A DNA stretch of 64,000 nt from Alteribacter natronophilus. GTDB lineage: Bacteria > Bacillota > Bacilli > Bacillales > Salisediminibacteriaceae. The stretch is from NCBI RefSeq assembly GCF_006007885.1, contig NZ_VCRO01000003.1, positions 1-64,000 on the forward strand, written 5' to 3'. The notes beneath the pieces are model-generated. The model was not told the DNA's origin. It was given only the letters and a program-made list of their open reading frames with translations, and ran no database searches. A program made the position numbers and the translations under genes. Shown here piece after piece: positions 51,774 to 60,738 of the stretch (positions within the stretch are counted from its first letter, which is position 1; each line of letters begins with the position of its first letter).

Positions 51774-52769
51774 TTAACAGATCCTCGGCAGAAGGAGACC
51801 GGAGAGGCGGTGGAGTCTCCTGGTCGCTCCCGCCGCCGTCCTCATCAGGAGCTTTCCTGCTCCGCCAGAGCCTGTCACTGTGCCGATGATCTGTGCCTGT
51901 TTTCCTCTATCCTCCCGGCGAAGACGTGCAAGAATCCGTTCGGCATCCTCCTCTGCTGTCACAAACACAGCCTTGCCTTCATTGGCAAGGTAAAGGGGAT
52001 CAAACCCGAGAATATCGCATGCACCCTCTACTTCACGTTTTACCGGAACCGTCCCTTCCCACAGTTCCATCGTGACGTGATGGTGTTCACAGATTTCCAC
52101 CAGCGCTGTCGCCAGTCCGCCTCTTGTAGGATCCCGCATGATCCTTACTCCGCTCAGCCCTTCGGTAATGGCGCCAAGCATCGGATGCAGCGAGGCACAG
52201 TCGCTCTTCACATCACTCAGCAGCCCGAGTTCGTTTCGTGCGCTGAGTATGGCAATCCCGTGATCCCCTACGGTCCCGCTGATAATGACCTTATCCCCTT
52301 CCCTGATTTCCCCGCCGCTTCCGCCGTACAACCGCCCAATCCCGGCCGTATTAATAAAGACACCGTCTGCCTCTCCTTTTGAAACGACTTTTGTATCCCC
52401 AGCCACGATCGCCACACCTGCCTTAGCCGCTTCAGCAGCCATGGAGGAGACAATCGCTTTCAGGTCACTTACAGGAAAGCCCTCTTCCAGAATGAAACCT
52501 GCCGTCATGGCAAGTGGTACGGCTCCGGATACGGCGAGATCATTGACTGTGCCCGTCACTGCCAGTGTTCCGATATTTCCACCGGGAAAAAAGAGCGGCT
52601 TCACGACGAAACTGTCGGTTGTGACCGCAAGTTTCCCCCCGGCACTTCCAATCACAGCAGCATCATACCCTGCATGTTCCTCGTTTCCGAACGCTTTTAC
52701 GAACACGTCTCGGATGAGCCGTTCTGTCAGCTCTCCGCCTTCCCCGTGGGCAAGACTGATTCTTTTCAT
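51774..52769 (-). CDS. hypE: HypE, carbamoyl dehydratase of hydrogenase maturation
   Basis: 331 residues. It receives a carbamoyl group from HypF on its C-terminal Cys and dehydrates it to the cyanide ligand. The C-terminus is LLLPRIC, the required PRIC end. AHGEGGELTERLIRDVF at the start, VAGDTKVVSKGEADG and MRDPTRGGLATAL are family motifs of the PurM-like fold. Four bases after hypD. Confidence 0.93.
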   Translation of the reverse strand: MKRISLAHGEGGELTERLIRDVFVKAFGNEEHAGYDAAVIGSAGGKLAVTTDSFVVKPLFFPGGNIGTLAVTGTVNDLAVSGAVPLAMTAGFILEEGFPVSDLKAIVSSMAAEAAKAGVAIVAGDTKVVSKGEADGVFINTAGIGRLYGGSGGEIREGDKVIISGTVGDHGIAILSARNELGLLSDVKSDCASLHPMLGAITEGLSGVRIMRDPTRGGLATALVEICEHHHVTMELWEGTVPVKREVEGACDILGFDPLYLANEGKAVFVTAEEDAERILARLRREDRGKQAQIIGTVTGSGGAGKLLMRTAAGATRRLHRLSGLLLPRIC

Positions 52770-52773
52770 CCGC

Positions 52774-53880
52774 CTACTCCTCCCTCATGTACTGATAGTG
52801 TGCCGCGCACGTGCCTTCCGTCGACACCATGCAGGGTCCGACCGGGTTTACAGGCGTGCATCCCCTCCCGAACAGCACGCATTCCTCCGGTGCAATCCGT
52901 CCTTTTATGATGTCGCCGCATCGGCATTTCGTTTTCCTCGGTGGAGGTACGGTCACGTTAAAACGTTTCCCTGCATCAAAGGAGGCGTACTTCTCCTTAA
53001 GCACGAGACCGCTGGCAGGAATCGACCCCATCCCCCGCCACTCTTCATCGGAAAAAGTGAAATAAGTGTTCATCATGCTCTGTGCGACTGGATTGCCGCC
53101 CTGTCCGACGACGCTTCTGTAATCGTTGACAACAGCATGCTTTCCCTCACAAAGCATCCGGACCAGCTTATATGTGCCGCTTAACAGCTGGACCGGTTCA
53201 AAACCGGTAATTACACCGGGCAGCCCGTATTCCCCGGTTAAAAAATGGTAGCTCTTTTCCCCTGACACTACCGATACGTGTCCCGGCAGAAGAAAACCGT
53301 CCACTTCCGCCTCCTGGGAGTCAAGGAGGGTCCGCAGCACCGGTTCCACGAGTTTGGTTGTCATCCAGATGGAATAATTTTTAAGCTTCAGCTGCTCTGC
53401 CTTCCGCACCGCCATGGCCAGTAACGGAATCGTCGTTTCAAAACCGATGCCGAGAAACACAACTTCTTTTTCGGGATTCCGTTCGGCAATGGTCACGCTG
53501 TCCACAGGGGAATAGACGACCCGGACATCGTTCCCTTCCGTTCTGGCATCCACCAGGGACCGCCGCGACCCGGGCACTCTCATCATGTCCCCGAACGTGC
53601 AGAGAATCGTATCCGGTTTTCCCGCAAGGCCGATCATGGCGTCGATGGCTTTCTGGTCCGTTACACAGACCGGGCAGCCGGGCCCTGCAATCAGTTTCAC
53701 GTCATCTTTCAGGGCGGTTTTAATGCCGGACCTTGCAAAAGCCATCGTGTGGGAGCCGCAGACTTCCATGATGACCGGAAGTCTTTGATGCTGCTTTTTG
53801 AAAGTACGAGCCGCGTTCTTCACTTTTTCCACCGAAGACCGGATCACCTCGGGGTCAGTATAGAAATTCATCACGTCCAT
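52774..53880 (-). CDS. hypD: HypD, Fe(CN)2CO assembly scaffold
   Basis: 368 residues. VCGSHTMAFARSGIKTAL and GPGCPVCVTDQ hold the conserved redox cysteines, and KCRCGDIIKG with the later Cys residues ligate the [4Fe-4S] cluster. It builds the iron-cyanide centre together with HypC. ATG at 53880 has GGAGGAGG seven bases upstream and overlaps hypC by 26 bases. Confidence 0.93.
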   Translation of the reverse strand: MDVMNFYTDPEVIRSSVEKVKNAARTFKKQHQRLPVIMEVCGSHTMAFARSGIKTALKDDVKLIAGPGCPVCVTDQKAIDAMIGLAGKPDTILCTFGDMMRVPGSRRSLVDARTEGNDVRVVYSPVDSVTIAERNPEKEVVFLGIGFETTIPLLAMAVRKAEQLKLKNYSIWMTTKLVEPVLRTLLDSQEAEVDGFLLPGHVSVVSGEKSYHFLTGEYGLPGVITGFEPVQLLSGTYKLVRMLCEGKHAVVNDYRSVVGQGGNPVAQSMMNTYFTFSDEEWRGMGSIPASGLVLKEKYASFDAGKRFNVTVPPPRKTKCRCGDIIKGRIAPEECVLFGRGCTPVNPVGPCMVSTEGTCAAHYQYMREE

Positions 53881-54088
53881 TGAGCACCCTCCTCCATTCA
53901 GCGATACTCTCCTCAGCGTACGTCCGGTCGATCACTGCCATCGCCTGCCCCGCATGAAGCAGAACAAAATCCCCCACCTTCACTTCAGGTACAAAAACGA
54001 TCCCAGCCGTCATCCCTGCCCCCATCACATCCACACGAGCCTCTTCCCCGCTGATTTCAAGGACCTCTGCCGGTACTCCGATACACAC
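53855..54088 (-). CDS. hypC: HypC, hydrogenase maturation chaperone
   Basis: 77 residues starting MCIGVPAEVLEI, with the essential Cys2. It shuttles the Fe(CN)2CO group between HypD and the large subunit. GTG start at 54088 with GGGGGAGGG upstream, directly after the hypF stop. Confidence 0.92.
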   Translation of the reverse strand: MCIGVPAEVLEISGEEARVDVMGAGMTAGIVFVPEVKVGDFVLLHAGQAMAVIDRTYAEESIAEWRRVLNGRDEFLY

Positions 54089-54090
54089 GC

Positions 54091-55266
54091 CTACCCTCCC
54101 CCTTCCTGCTTCATCTGCTCTCTCTGCTGGGCAGCTATGAGAAGCTGGCCTGCAGCCAGTCCCCCGTCATGGCACGGGATTCTGTTATGGCTGTAAACCG
54201 TAAAGCCTTTCTCCTGAAGCCCGCAAGTGATGGATTCCTTTAGAAGCGGATTCTGGAACGATCCGCCCGAGAGAACAACTTTTTTATCCAGACCGGGGTG
54301 AAGAGCAGCCAGCTGCGCCGTTACGCTCACACAGGCGTCAATAATCGTCCGGTGAAACCGAAGAGCGATCCGGTCTGTTTCTTTTCCCTCACTTTTTTCC
54401 TGCACGATCTCCCATAGAGCCGGCATCATATCGAGTTCCACCAGGGCTTCTTTTTTACAGCTGAGCCAGGAGTAGCTTTCTGCCCCCGCCCCGCGCTCCA
54501 GGGCTTTTTGGGCACAGTCCGTTAAAAGAACAGCCCCTTCTCCTTCGTAGTTCGCGGCATGACAGAGTCCCAGAACGGCACTTACCGCGTCAAACAGCCG
54601 TCCGCACGTACCGGCGGGCGGTGTATTGAGACGGAGCCGGACCATCTGCTCAATCAGGTTAATCGCCTGTTTTTTTTCAGGAAAAAAGCTGTCCGCCAGT
54701 TCCCTGCCCTCACCTGGAAAGGCATCAAGAAGCATGCCGCAGGCGGCCCGCCAAGGTTCCCTCACCGCCCGGTCTCCTCCCGGCAGAGGGGAATAACGGA
54801 GATGGCCGAGCCGCCTGAAACCGGCAGCATCTCCGTACAGAAATTCAAATCCCCATGTACAGCCGTCCGTTCCGTAGCCGGTGCCGTCGAGAATAATACC
54901 GAAACACGGCTCGTGAATCTGATTGTCCAGCATGCATGACACGTGGTGGGCATGATGGTGCTGCACCCCAATTACGGGAGCCTCTTTATTGACCTCGATA
55001 AACCTCGTTTCATAGAGGGGATGCATGTCCGCCGCCACGACCTCTTCCTCAAACCCATTCCGCTGTCTGCAGAAAGCGAGTCTTTCTTCAAAACGTGCTT
55101 TTTCCTCCTCGGTATGCAGCTCTCCACCAGGTGCACTGAGGTAAACGGTGCTCCCTTTCCCGAACGCAAATGCACTTTTCTGATTGCTGCCGAGAGCGAG
55201 AAGCCCGTCTGTTTTCTCCCCGGTTTCAATTTCCGCAAGGTTAACCCGTTCTAGCGGTTCAGGCAC
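54091..55266 (-). CDS. hypF: HypF C-terminal (Kae1-like) half only
   Basis: 391 residues instead of the usual 750 or so. Only the Kae1-like carbamoyl-transferase domain is present: LLALGSNQKSAFAFGKGSTV at the start, VIGVQHHHAHHVSCM metal motif, LDGTGYGTDGCTWG, and VVLSGGSFQNPLL near the end. The acylphosphatase, zinc-finger and YrdC domains are absent; the sequence upstream is hypB, so there is no room for them. GTG at 55266 has AAGGGAGG seven bases before it, so this is a designed start and not decay. The missing activities must come from another gene. Confidence 0.85.
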   Translation of the reverse strand: MPEPLERVNLAEIETGEKTDGLLALGSNQKSAFAFGKGSTVYLSAPGGELHTEEEKARFEERLAFCRQRNGFEEEVVAADMHPLYETRFIEVNKEAPVIGVQHHHAHHVSCMLDNQIHEPCFGIILDGTGYGTDGCTWGFEFLYGDAAGFRRLGHLRYSPLPGGDRAVREPWRAACGMLLDAFPGEGRELADSFFPEKKQAINLIEQMVRLRLNTPPAGTCGRLFDAVSAVLGLCHAANYEGEGAVLLTDCAQKALERGAGAESYSWLSCKKEALVELDMMPALWEIVQEKSEGKETDRIALRFHRTIIDACVSVTAQLAALHPGLDKKVVLSGGSFQNPLLKESITCGLQEKGFTVYSHNRIPCHDGGLAAGQLLIAAQQREQMKQEGGG

Positions 55267-55910
55267 TGTTCCGCCTCCCTTTTCAGCCAGCTGATCCAAT
55301 CATCCATTCCGTCCCCTGTCTTTGCCGACACACTGAGAAAACCGGCAGCGGGGTTAATGTTCCGGAGATCCTCTTTTGCCCGGTTCACATCAAAATCAAC
55401 GTAGGGAAGCAGATCCGCTTTATTTACCACCGTCAGATCGGTCCTTCTGAACATGACCGGGTATTTTGGAATTTTGTCGTTGCCTTCGGGTGTACTGAGG
55501 AGTGCTACTTTCCGGTGCTGCCCCAGATCGTACCCGGATGGACAGACGAGATTTCCGATATTTTCGATGAAAAGCATGTCCGTCTGCTCCAGATCGAACG
55601 CCGCAAGTTCACGGGCAATCATTTCCGCGTTCAGATGACACCCTCCCACCGTATTGATCTGAACGGTTTGCACACCGAGACGCCTCAGTCTCTCTGCATC
55701 ACGGTCTGTGGCAAGGTCGCCTTCTATGACCGCGATTTTAAAATCCTTCTGCAAAGCAGTGATCGTCTGTTCAAGAAGCATCGTCTTTCCCGCCCCGGGC
55801 GAGCTCATCAGGTTCACCGTAAACGCCCCGGCCCCCTCAAACCGCGCCCGGTTCCCTGCTGCCACCCTGTTCTGTCTGCTTAAAACGTCTTTCTTCACAT
55901 TAATTTTCAT
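55251..55910 (-). CDS. hypB: HypB, GTPase for nickel insertion
   Basis: 219 residues. P-loop LMSSPGAGKTMLLEQ, IEGDLATDRDAERL, then NTVGGCHLNAEM with the metal-site Cys and His, IENIGNLVCPS, and NKADLL. No N-terminal His-rich or CxxCGC nickel-store segment. With HypA it delivers Ni to the large subunit. ATG at 55910 is six bases after GGAAGGGAG and lies within the end of hypA. Confidence 0.93.
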   Translation of the reverse strand: MKINVKKDVLSRQNRVAAGNRARFEGAGAFTVNLMSSPGAGKTMLLEQTITALQKDFKIAVIEGDLATDRDAERLRRLGVQTVQINTVGGCHLNAEMIARELAAFDLEQTDMLFIENIGNLVCPSGYDLGQHRKVALLSTPEGNDKIPKYPVMFRRTDLTVVNKADLLPYVDFDVNRAKEDLRNINPAAGFLSVSAKTGDGMDDWISWLKREAEQCLNR

Positions 55911-56268
55911 TGATCTCCCTTCCTTCAAAAGCGTCTACTCTGAACGTCTCGCCGCTGATCAGGTCGGCCTCAGGTCTTTCACAGCCCGGACAGAACGCCA
56001 GGCGGTAGTCAGGCTTAAAAGTACATCCGCACACACGGCAGCGTGCAAGGGCCGGTTCAGACTTTACGATCAGGTCAGTCTGTTTTGAAATTGGCCCTCC
56101 ACTGAGCTCGCCACGAATACAGCCGAACGCTATTTCAAGCGCATCCGGAAGCACATTTGACCATTCACCGACAATCACTTCAATCCTGGTCACTTCCTCC
56201 ATTCCGTTCTGGTACGCCTCCTCTGAAACAATGCGGATGATTTCCTGCATCAGTCCCCATTCGTGCAT
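55900..56268 (-). CDS. hypA: HypA, nickel-binding maturation protein
   Basis: 122 residues. The N-terminal MHEWGLMQEI gives the Ni-binding His2; CRVCGCTF and CPGCER form the zinc site. It is the first gene of the ten-gene hyp-hydrogenase operon. ATG at 56268 has GAGGTGG five bases upstream; the frame runs on to 56289 but His2 requires this start. Confidence 0.92.
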   Translation of the reverse strand: MHEWGLMQEIIRIVSEEAYQNGMEEVTRIEVIVGEWSNVLPDALEIAFGCIRGELSGGPISKQTDLIVKSEPALARCRVCGCTFKPDYRLAFCPGCERPEADLISGETFRVDAFEGREINEN

Positions 56269-56735
56269 CACGTCCACCTCAGTAAACATTATGCAGCCCC
56301 CACCGGGTACAGACGTGCAGACTGACTCCGGATTCTCCCGTAATCCGCATTTAAAAACCGGAGCTGTTCGTCTGGTTTATTCAAGTCTTCCAGACCATCG
56401 ACACGAGCTAATATTCCTGTTCTCTTAAAAATCGACAGATTCTACCTTCCCGGCCTGGCGCAGGTGATCATTCGTCACTGTAATAAAGCATGAAAGTCCT
56501 AATCGCCCGACACCAATCGAGATTTCAGCACAAAACGACAGTCTATTTCGACAAATCTTCCCTTATCGGGAAAACGGCTTTATAAGTGAACCCCGGGACT
56601 TTTTCGGGTATCGAAAATTTCATTTCCCGTGACTTTCTCATCAGACTGAATTGACGATCAGCTCCTCCAAAGGAAGCAGCCAATCCTGTCGTATTTTTGC
56701 GGATTTTATTTGAAGCTTTAATCGAGACAAAATAA
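56269..56735. other. Intergenic region between hyp operon and protease gene
   Basis: About 470 bases with no gene. It must carry the hyp-operon promoter (minus strand), but no convincing -35/-10 pair, FNR box or sigma-54 site was recognised. A small TTCCC-TTATC-GGGAA hairpin lies near 56565. Nothing else is seen. Confidence 0.4.
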
Positions 56736-56753
56736 TTGACAGAATATTCTGTT
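56736..56753 (+). promoter_or_regulatory. TTGACA box with perfect palindrome before the neutral protease gene
   Basis: TTGACA (56736-56741) is directly joined to ACAGAATATTCTGT (56740-56753), a 14-bp perfect palindrome. A good -10 at 17 bp is not obvious, so the promoter is weak or activator-dependent; the palindrome is a candidate operator. Confidence 0.45.
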
Positions 56754-56832
56754 GAACTATCCCCTGAATTTATCTAAGCTGGAATTAGTTCGAATACCGA
56801 ACAATCAAAAACGGAAAGCAGAGGGGATTTTT

Positions 56833-58683
56833 TTGAAGAAAACGGTATCACTCGTATTATCGGGACTGATTCTCGGCTCGGGTTTTTTAGCGGGCGGCGG
56901 ATCCGGACAGGCTGATGACCAGTTCGGGGCGCTGGGAAAGGACAAGGAACTAAAAGTACTTAACCAGAACGGGCAGGGACCTCCTTCCTTTGTAGCAGGT
57001 ATGCTGTCAGAACGGTTTGAAGAAGCCAACGGCCAGAATGCCAAACGGTTTCTTGAAAAACACAGTGACACGTTTGAAATGGATGCCCCTCTTCAGAGCC
57101 TCGAGGAAGTACGTTCCACTACCGACGATCTCGGTATGACCCACGTACGCCTGCAGCAGAAAGTAAACGGGGTGCCGGTGGACAGAAATGAACTGAACGT
57201 ACACTTTAACGAAAACAACGAAGTCACTGTCGTAAACGGAAACTATGACAGCCAGATCGACAGTATCGAACTGAACACCACACCGGAGCTGGCAGAAAAT
57301 ACAGCTGTTTCACTGGCGAAGGAAGCTGTTGATGCACCGGATTTCATTGAATTTGAAGAGTCCGAGCTGGTCGTATACCCACATGAGGATGACTATCATC
57401 TTGCGTACCGGGTTAACCTTGAATTCCACAGCGGGGATGCCGGTAACTGGTTTATTTATGTTGACGCACATACCGAGGAAGTTATCGACAGTTATAACGC
57501 AATGACCGGCATCGGCCACTGGGAGGAGTTCCTTGACACGGCACCGGAAGAAGGAGCTGATTTCGGCGGCACCCTCCAGGCCAGCGGTGTAACACCTCTC
57601 GCCGTTGATCCCGGCAATCTTCGTCCTGCCGGCGGTAAGGGCCTTGGTACAACCGGTGTCCAGAAAAACCTTAAGCTCGGCCACGGTCCGGGTGAAGACG
57701 GAGGGCGTACATTCTACCTTTCCGACAACACCTCCGATGAGTTCGATGGAATCTTCACCTATAACATGAAGAACACGACAAACCAGATGTCGCTGTATGA
57801 AAACGACAACGCTTCCTGGAAGGATGTTCTCTACGAGGGGGACAGCAGTTCATGGGAAACAGTCGGTCAGGGACCTGGTGTGGATGCTCACAAAAACTCA
57901 CGCCTCGTGTACGAGTATTTCAGGGATAACCACGGCCGGAACTCCCTTGATGACGAGGGAATGGCGATCGAATCACGCGTCCACTACGCCACCGAATTCA
58001 ACAATGCCTTCTGGAGTAACGGGCTTGCGATGATGACATACGGGGACGGCGACGGCCAGCAGTTTATTCCGCTTGCGGCACTGGATGTTACTGCCCACGA
58101 AATGGTGCACGGCATCACCCACTATAACGGTGGACTCCGTTACCGCTTCGAGACCGGCGCCATTAACGAAGCATTTTCCGATACCTTTGCCAGTATTGTT
58201 GACGACCGCAGCTGGCACGTGGGTGAGGACATTATGGGTGAAGCGTGGCTTGAAGACGGCCGTTTTGCGCTCCGCAGCAGTGAAGACCCTGGTCTCTTCC
58301 CGGTAAATGAAGCCTTCTGGGCCTACAGTATAGACGGGGAAGGCCGCTATCCATCCCATATGGATGAGTTCTACTTCCTGCCTGGCAACATGGATAACGG
58401 AGGCGTCCACATCAACTGTACGATCCTCCAGCACTCTGCCTACCTCGTATCCGAGGAGTACGGCATGGGACGTGAAGTCGTCGCTGATGTATGGTACCGC
58501 TCCTATGACTACCTGCACTATGATGCTTCATTTGCGGAATTCCGCGAGGCGATTCTTCAGTCCGCCATCGACCTGTACGGTGAGGACAGCGAAGAGTACG
58601 ACGCCTTCCTCGGCGCTTTTGACGACATCGGCCTTTACGAAGGCTGGGACTATGACGAGAACTTCCGTGATCCGCTCTGGTAG
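56833..58683 (+). CDS. Thermolysin-like M4 neutral protease (bacillolysin type)
   Basis: 616 residues. Signal peptide (TVSLVLSGLILGSGFLAGGG), FTP and PepSY propeptide domains (about 60-200), then the M4 catalytic domain with HEMVHGITH (two zinc His and Glu) and GAINEAFSD (third ligand Glu); the active His is in the later DNGGVHINCT stretch, here with Cys where Ser is usual. It is secreted and cuts at hydrophobic residues. TTG at 56833, seven bases after GAGGGG, is chosen; the frame opens at 56752 but that extra part is unlike a signal peptide. Confidence 0.88.
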   Translation: MKKTVSLVLSGLILGSGFLAGGGSGQADDQFGALGKDKELKVLNQNGQGPPSFVAGMLSERFEEANGQNAKRFLEKHSDTFEMDAPLQSLEEVRSTTDDLGMTHVRLQQKVNGVPVDRNELNVHFNENNEVTVVNGNYDSQIDSIELNTTPELAENTAVSLAKEAVDAPDFIEFEESELVVYPHEDDYHLAYRVNLEFHSGDAGNWFIYVDAHTEEVIDSYNAMTGIGHWEEFLDTAPEEGADFGGTLQASGVTPLAVDPGNLRPAGGKGLGTTGVQKNLKLGHGPGEDGGRTFYLSDNTSDEFDGIFTYNMKNTTNQMSLYENDNASWKDVLYEGDSSSWETVGQGPGVDAHKNSRLVYEYFRDNHGRNSLDDEGMAIESRVHYATEFNNAFWSNGLAMMTYGDGDGQQFIPLAALDVTAHEMVHGITHYNGGLRYRFETGAINEAFSDTFASIVDDRSWHVGEDIMGEAWLEDGRFALRSSEDPGLFPVNEAFWAYSIDGEGRYPSHMDEFYFLPGNMDNGGVHINCTILQHSAYLVSEEYGMGREVVADVWYRSYDYLHYDASFAEFREAILQSAIDLYGEDSEEYDAFLGAFDDIGLYEGWDYDENFRDPLW

Positions 58684-58696
58684 AATAAACAGTCTC

Positions 58697-58727
58697 ATCC
58701 CTGTCCGCAGTTATAGCGGGCAGGGAT
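58697..58727 (+). terminator. Stem-loop after the M4 protease gene
   Basis: ATCCCTGTCCGC / GCGGGCAGGGAT arms (one G-T pair) around a 7-nt loop; only a poor T run follows. Confidence 0.6.
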
Positions 58728-58957
58728 TGTTCGTTAAAGAGATATTTACACCATTTCCAGTCCCGGTCCCATTTGCCCATAACGATCCACTCCATACTGA
58801 AAAGGACGTACAGATATCTCCCCATACCCTGCTGCAGAATTAGTCTCATCTATGCAATTTTCTGTAAAACAGTGGCGGGCACAGGCGTTCCCTGCTAGAT
58901 TAAGAACCACGGCATAAATTGTCGGACTATTCTAAACAAAGGAAAGGGCTGGTTGGG

Positions 58958-60106
58958 TTGTTTAAGGGGAAATTTCTATCCAACGTAACGGCAGGTGCAC
59001 TGGCAGCAGTACTCCTCGCGGGAGGAAGCGGAGCATATGCCAACGGAACGGGCAATGGTCCGGGGGAAATGAAGGAATACTTAGTCGGGTTTGAACCGGG
59101 AGCCGCTGCAAATGGAGGAGCAGCTCAGCTCGTCACCGGTCTCGGCGGTGATGTGGAGCATGAATTTGAATTCGCCGACATCATGCACGTGACACTCCCG
59201 GAGCAGGCACTGCAGGGCATACAGAATAACCCGAACGTGGCGTTCATCGAGGAAAACTACGAAGCCGAAGCTTACGGTCAGACTGTACCGTACGGAATTG
59301 AAAATATCGGTGCCGTTGACGTACAGCAGAATGACGGAAACACCGGAGACGGCGTAAGCGTCGCCGTTCTTGATACGGGCATTCAGCCCCATGAAGACTT
59401 AAACGTTCTCGGAGGGGCAAGCTTTATCTCAGGCGAAACGACGTGGGAGGACTTCAACGGCCATGGGACACACGTAGCCGGTACGGTGGCAGCTCTGGAT
59501 AACGACCTCGGCGTACTCGGTGTGAGCCCCGATGTGGACCTGTACGCTGTAAAAGTTCTTGACGCCAATGGCGGCGGGTCCCACGCTTCCATCGCCCAGG
59601 GAATCGAATGGGCCGTACAGAACGATATGGATATCGTCAACATGAGCCTCGGCTCAAGCACAGGTTCCACAACGCTCCGCCAGGCTGTGGATTATGCCCA
59701 CAGTGAAGGCGTGACACTCGTTGCTGCTGCAGGGAACTCAGGTTCGTTCCTCTGGCTTAACACGATCGGCTACCCGGCAAAATACGATAACGTCATTGCA
59801 GTCGGGGCTGTCGATGAAAACAATAACCGCGCTTCTTTCTCCAGCGTCGGTAATGAGCTTGACGTGATGGCGCCGGGCGTTGGAACGCACAGCACATACC
59901 TGGACAACAGCTACGCTTCCCTCAGCGGGACAAGCATGGCCTCACCTCACGTAGCAGGAGCTGCTGCCCTTCTGCTTGCCCATAACCCGTCTCTCTCAAA
60001 CGAAGGGATCCGCAGTGCGCTTAACAGCACAGCCATTCCTCTCGGCAGCCACTTCTACTACGGAAACGGCGTCATCGACGTCCGCGCCGCAGTGGATGCG
60101 CAGTAA
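58958..60106 (+). CDS. Subtilisin-family S8 alkaline protease
   Basis: About 382 residues. Signal ([23 protein letters not shown]), I9 propeptide ([15 protein letters not shown] ... [10 protein letters not shown]), mature enzyme starting near [13 protein letters not shown]. Catalytic Asp in VAVLDTGIQ, His in [10 protein letters not shown], Ser in [12 protein letters not shown]. Close to high-alkaline subtilisins. TTG at 58958, eight bases after GGAAAGGG, is the better start; the frame opens at 58919 with another TTG. Confidence 0.9.
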   Translation: MFKGKFLSNVTAGALAAVLLAGGSGAYANGTGNGPGEMKEYLVGFEPGAAANGGAAQLVTGLGGDVEHEFEFADIMHVTLPEQALQGIQNNPNVAFIEENYEAEAYGQTVPYGIENIGAVDVQQNDGNTGDGVSVAVLDTGIQPHEDLNVLGGASFISGETTWEDFNGHGTHVAGTVAALDNDLGVLGVSPDVDLYAVKVLDANGGGSHASIAQGIEWAVQNDMDIVNMSLGSSTGSTTLRQAVDYAHSEGVTLVAAAGNSGSFLWLNTIGYPAKYDNVIAVGAVDENNNRASFSSVGNELDVMAPGVGTHSTYLDNSYASLSGTSMASPHVAGAAALLLAHNPSLSNEGIRSALNSTAIPLGSHFYYGNGVIDVRAAVDAQ

Positions 60107-60109
60107 TAA

Positions 60110-60146
60110 TAAATCCCGTCCTCAGACTGCTGCGGACGGGATTTTT
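60110..60146 (+). terminator. Terminator of the subtilisin gene
   Basis: AAATCCCGTCC / GGACGGGATTT arms with CAGACTGCTGC in the loop region, then TTTTT. The loop sequence recurs in the terminator at 62379. Confidence 0.85.
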
Positions 60147-60272
60147 CTGTTCACTATTCAAATGCCGATAGCCGCCACAATCGTAATCATCCAGTATCAG
60201 CTTATTCCACATCAAAGGTACAGAGTCCCTCCACCTCTGTACCTTTTTCTGATTCTCCCACCTGAAAATCGA

Positions 60273-60324
60273 TTGACAAAAATAAACGAACGCATTATGG
60301 TTATATACATAACTATATAACCAT
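60273..60324 (+). promoter_or_regulatory. Promoter and 11-bp inverted-repeat operator of the YtrA-type operon
   Basis: TTGACA (60273-60278), 17 bp, TATGGT (60296-60301). ATGGTTATATA (60297-60307) and TATATAACCAT (60314-60324) form perfect arms around six bases, covering the -10 and start site. Strong candidate for autorepression by the GntR protein 37 bases downstream. Confidence 0.75.
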
Positions 60325-60360
60325 ATAGCACTTGTGCAGACAAAGGCGGTGAAATGACAG

Positions 60361-60738
60361 GTGAGCAAAGCCTTCCACGATAAGAAACCAATATTTCTTC
60401 AGATCAGAGACCGGATTGCTGACCAGATTGTAAACGGTCAGCTTCAGGAGCATGATCAGATTCCCTCAACGAACCAGCTCGTTCACTTTTACAAAGTGAA
60501 CCACATAACCGTTTCAAAAGGCATTACGCTGCTCGTGGACGACGGCATCCTTTACAAGAAAAGAGGGGTCGGAATGTTTGTTGAAGAGGGGGCAAAAGAG
60601 ACACTCATGAAGCAGAGAAAGGAAGCATTTGCAGAGGAATATCTCCTGCCGATGATGCAGGAGGCGGAGAAACTCCAGCTTTCCGAAGAGGAAATTAACA
60701 GGCTTATGAAAGATCTGAAAGGACGTGACAATCGTTGA
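60361..60738 (+). CDS. GntR-family regulator, YtrA subfamily
   Basis: 125 residues. Winged HTH (KPIFLQIRDRIADQIVNGQL, then TNQLVHFYKVNHITVSKGI) and a short helical tail, the YtrA layout that always accompanies ABC transporters. It represses its own operon, often released by cell-wall stress. GTG start at 60361, a few bases after GGCGGTG. Confidence 0.85.
   Translation: MSKAFHDKKPIFLQIRDRIADQIVNGQLQEHDQIPSTNQLVHFYKVNHITVSKGITLLVDDGILYKKRGVGMFVEEGAKETLMKQRKEAFAEEYLLPMMQEAEKLQLSEEEINRLMKDLKGRDNR

Noticed and set aside
56269-56735. FNR or sigma-54 site for the hydrogenase operon
   Set aside because: No TGTGA-N6-TCACA-like dyad or TGGCAC-N5-TTGCA-like pair was found on reading; regulation is left open.
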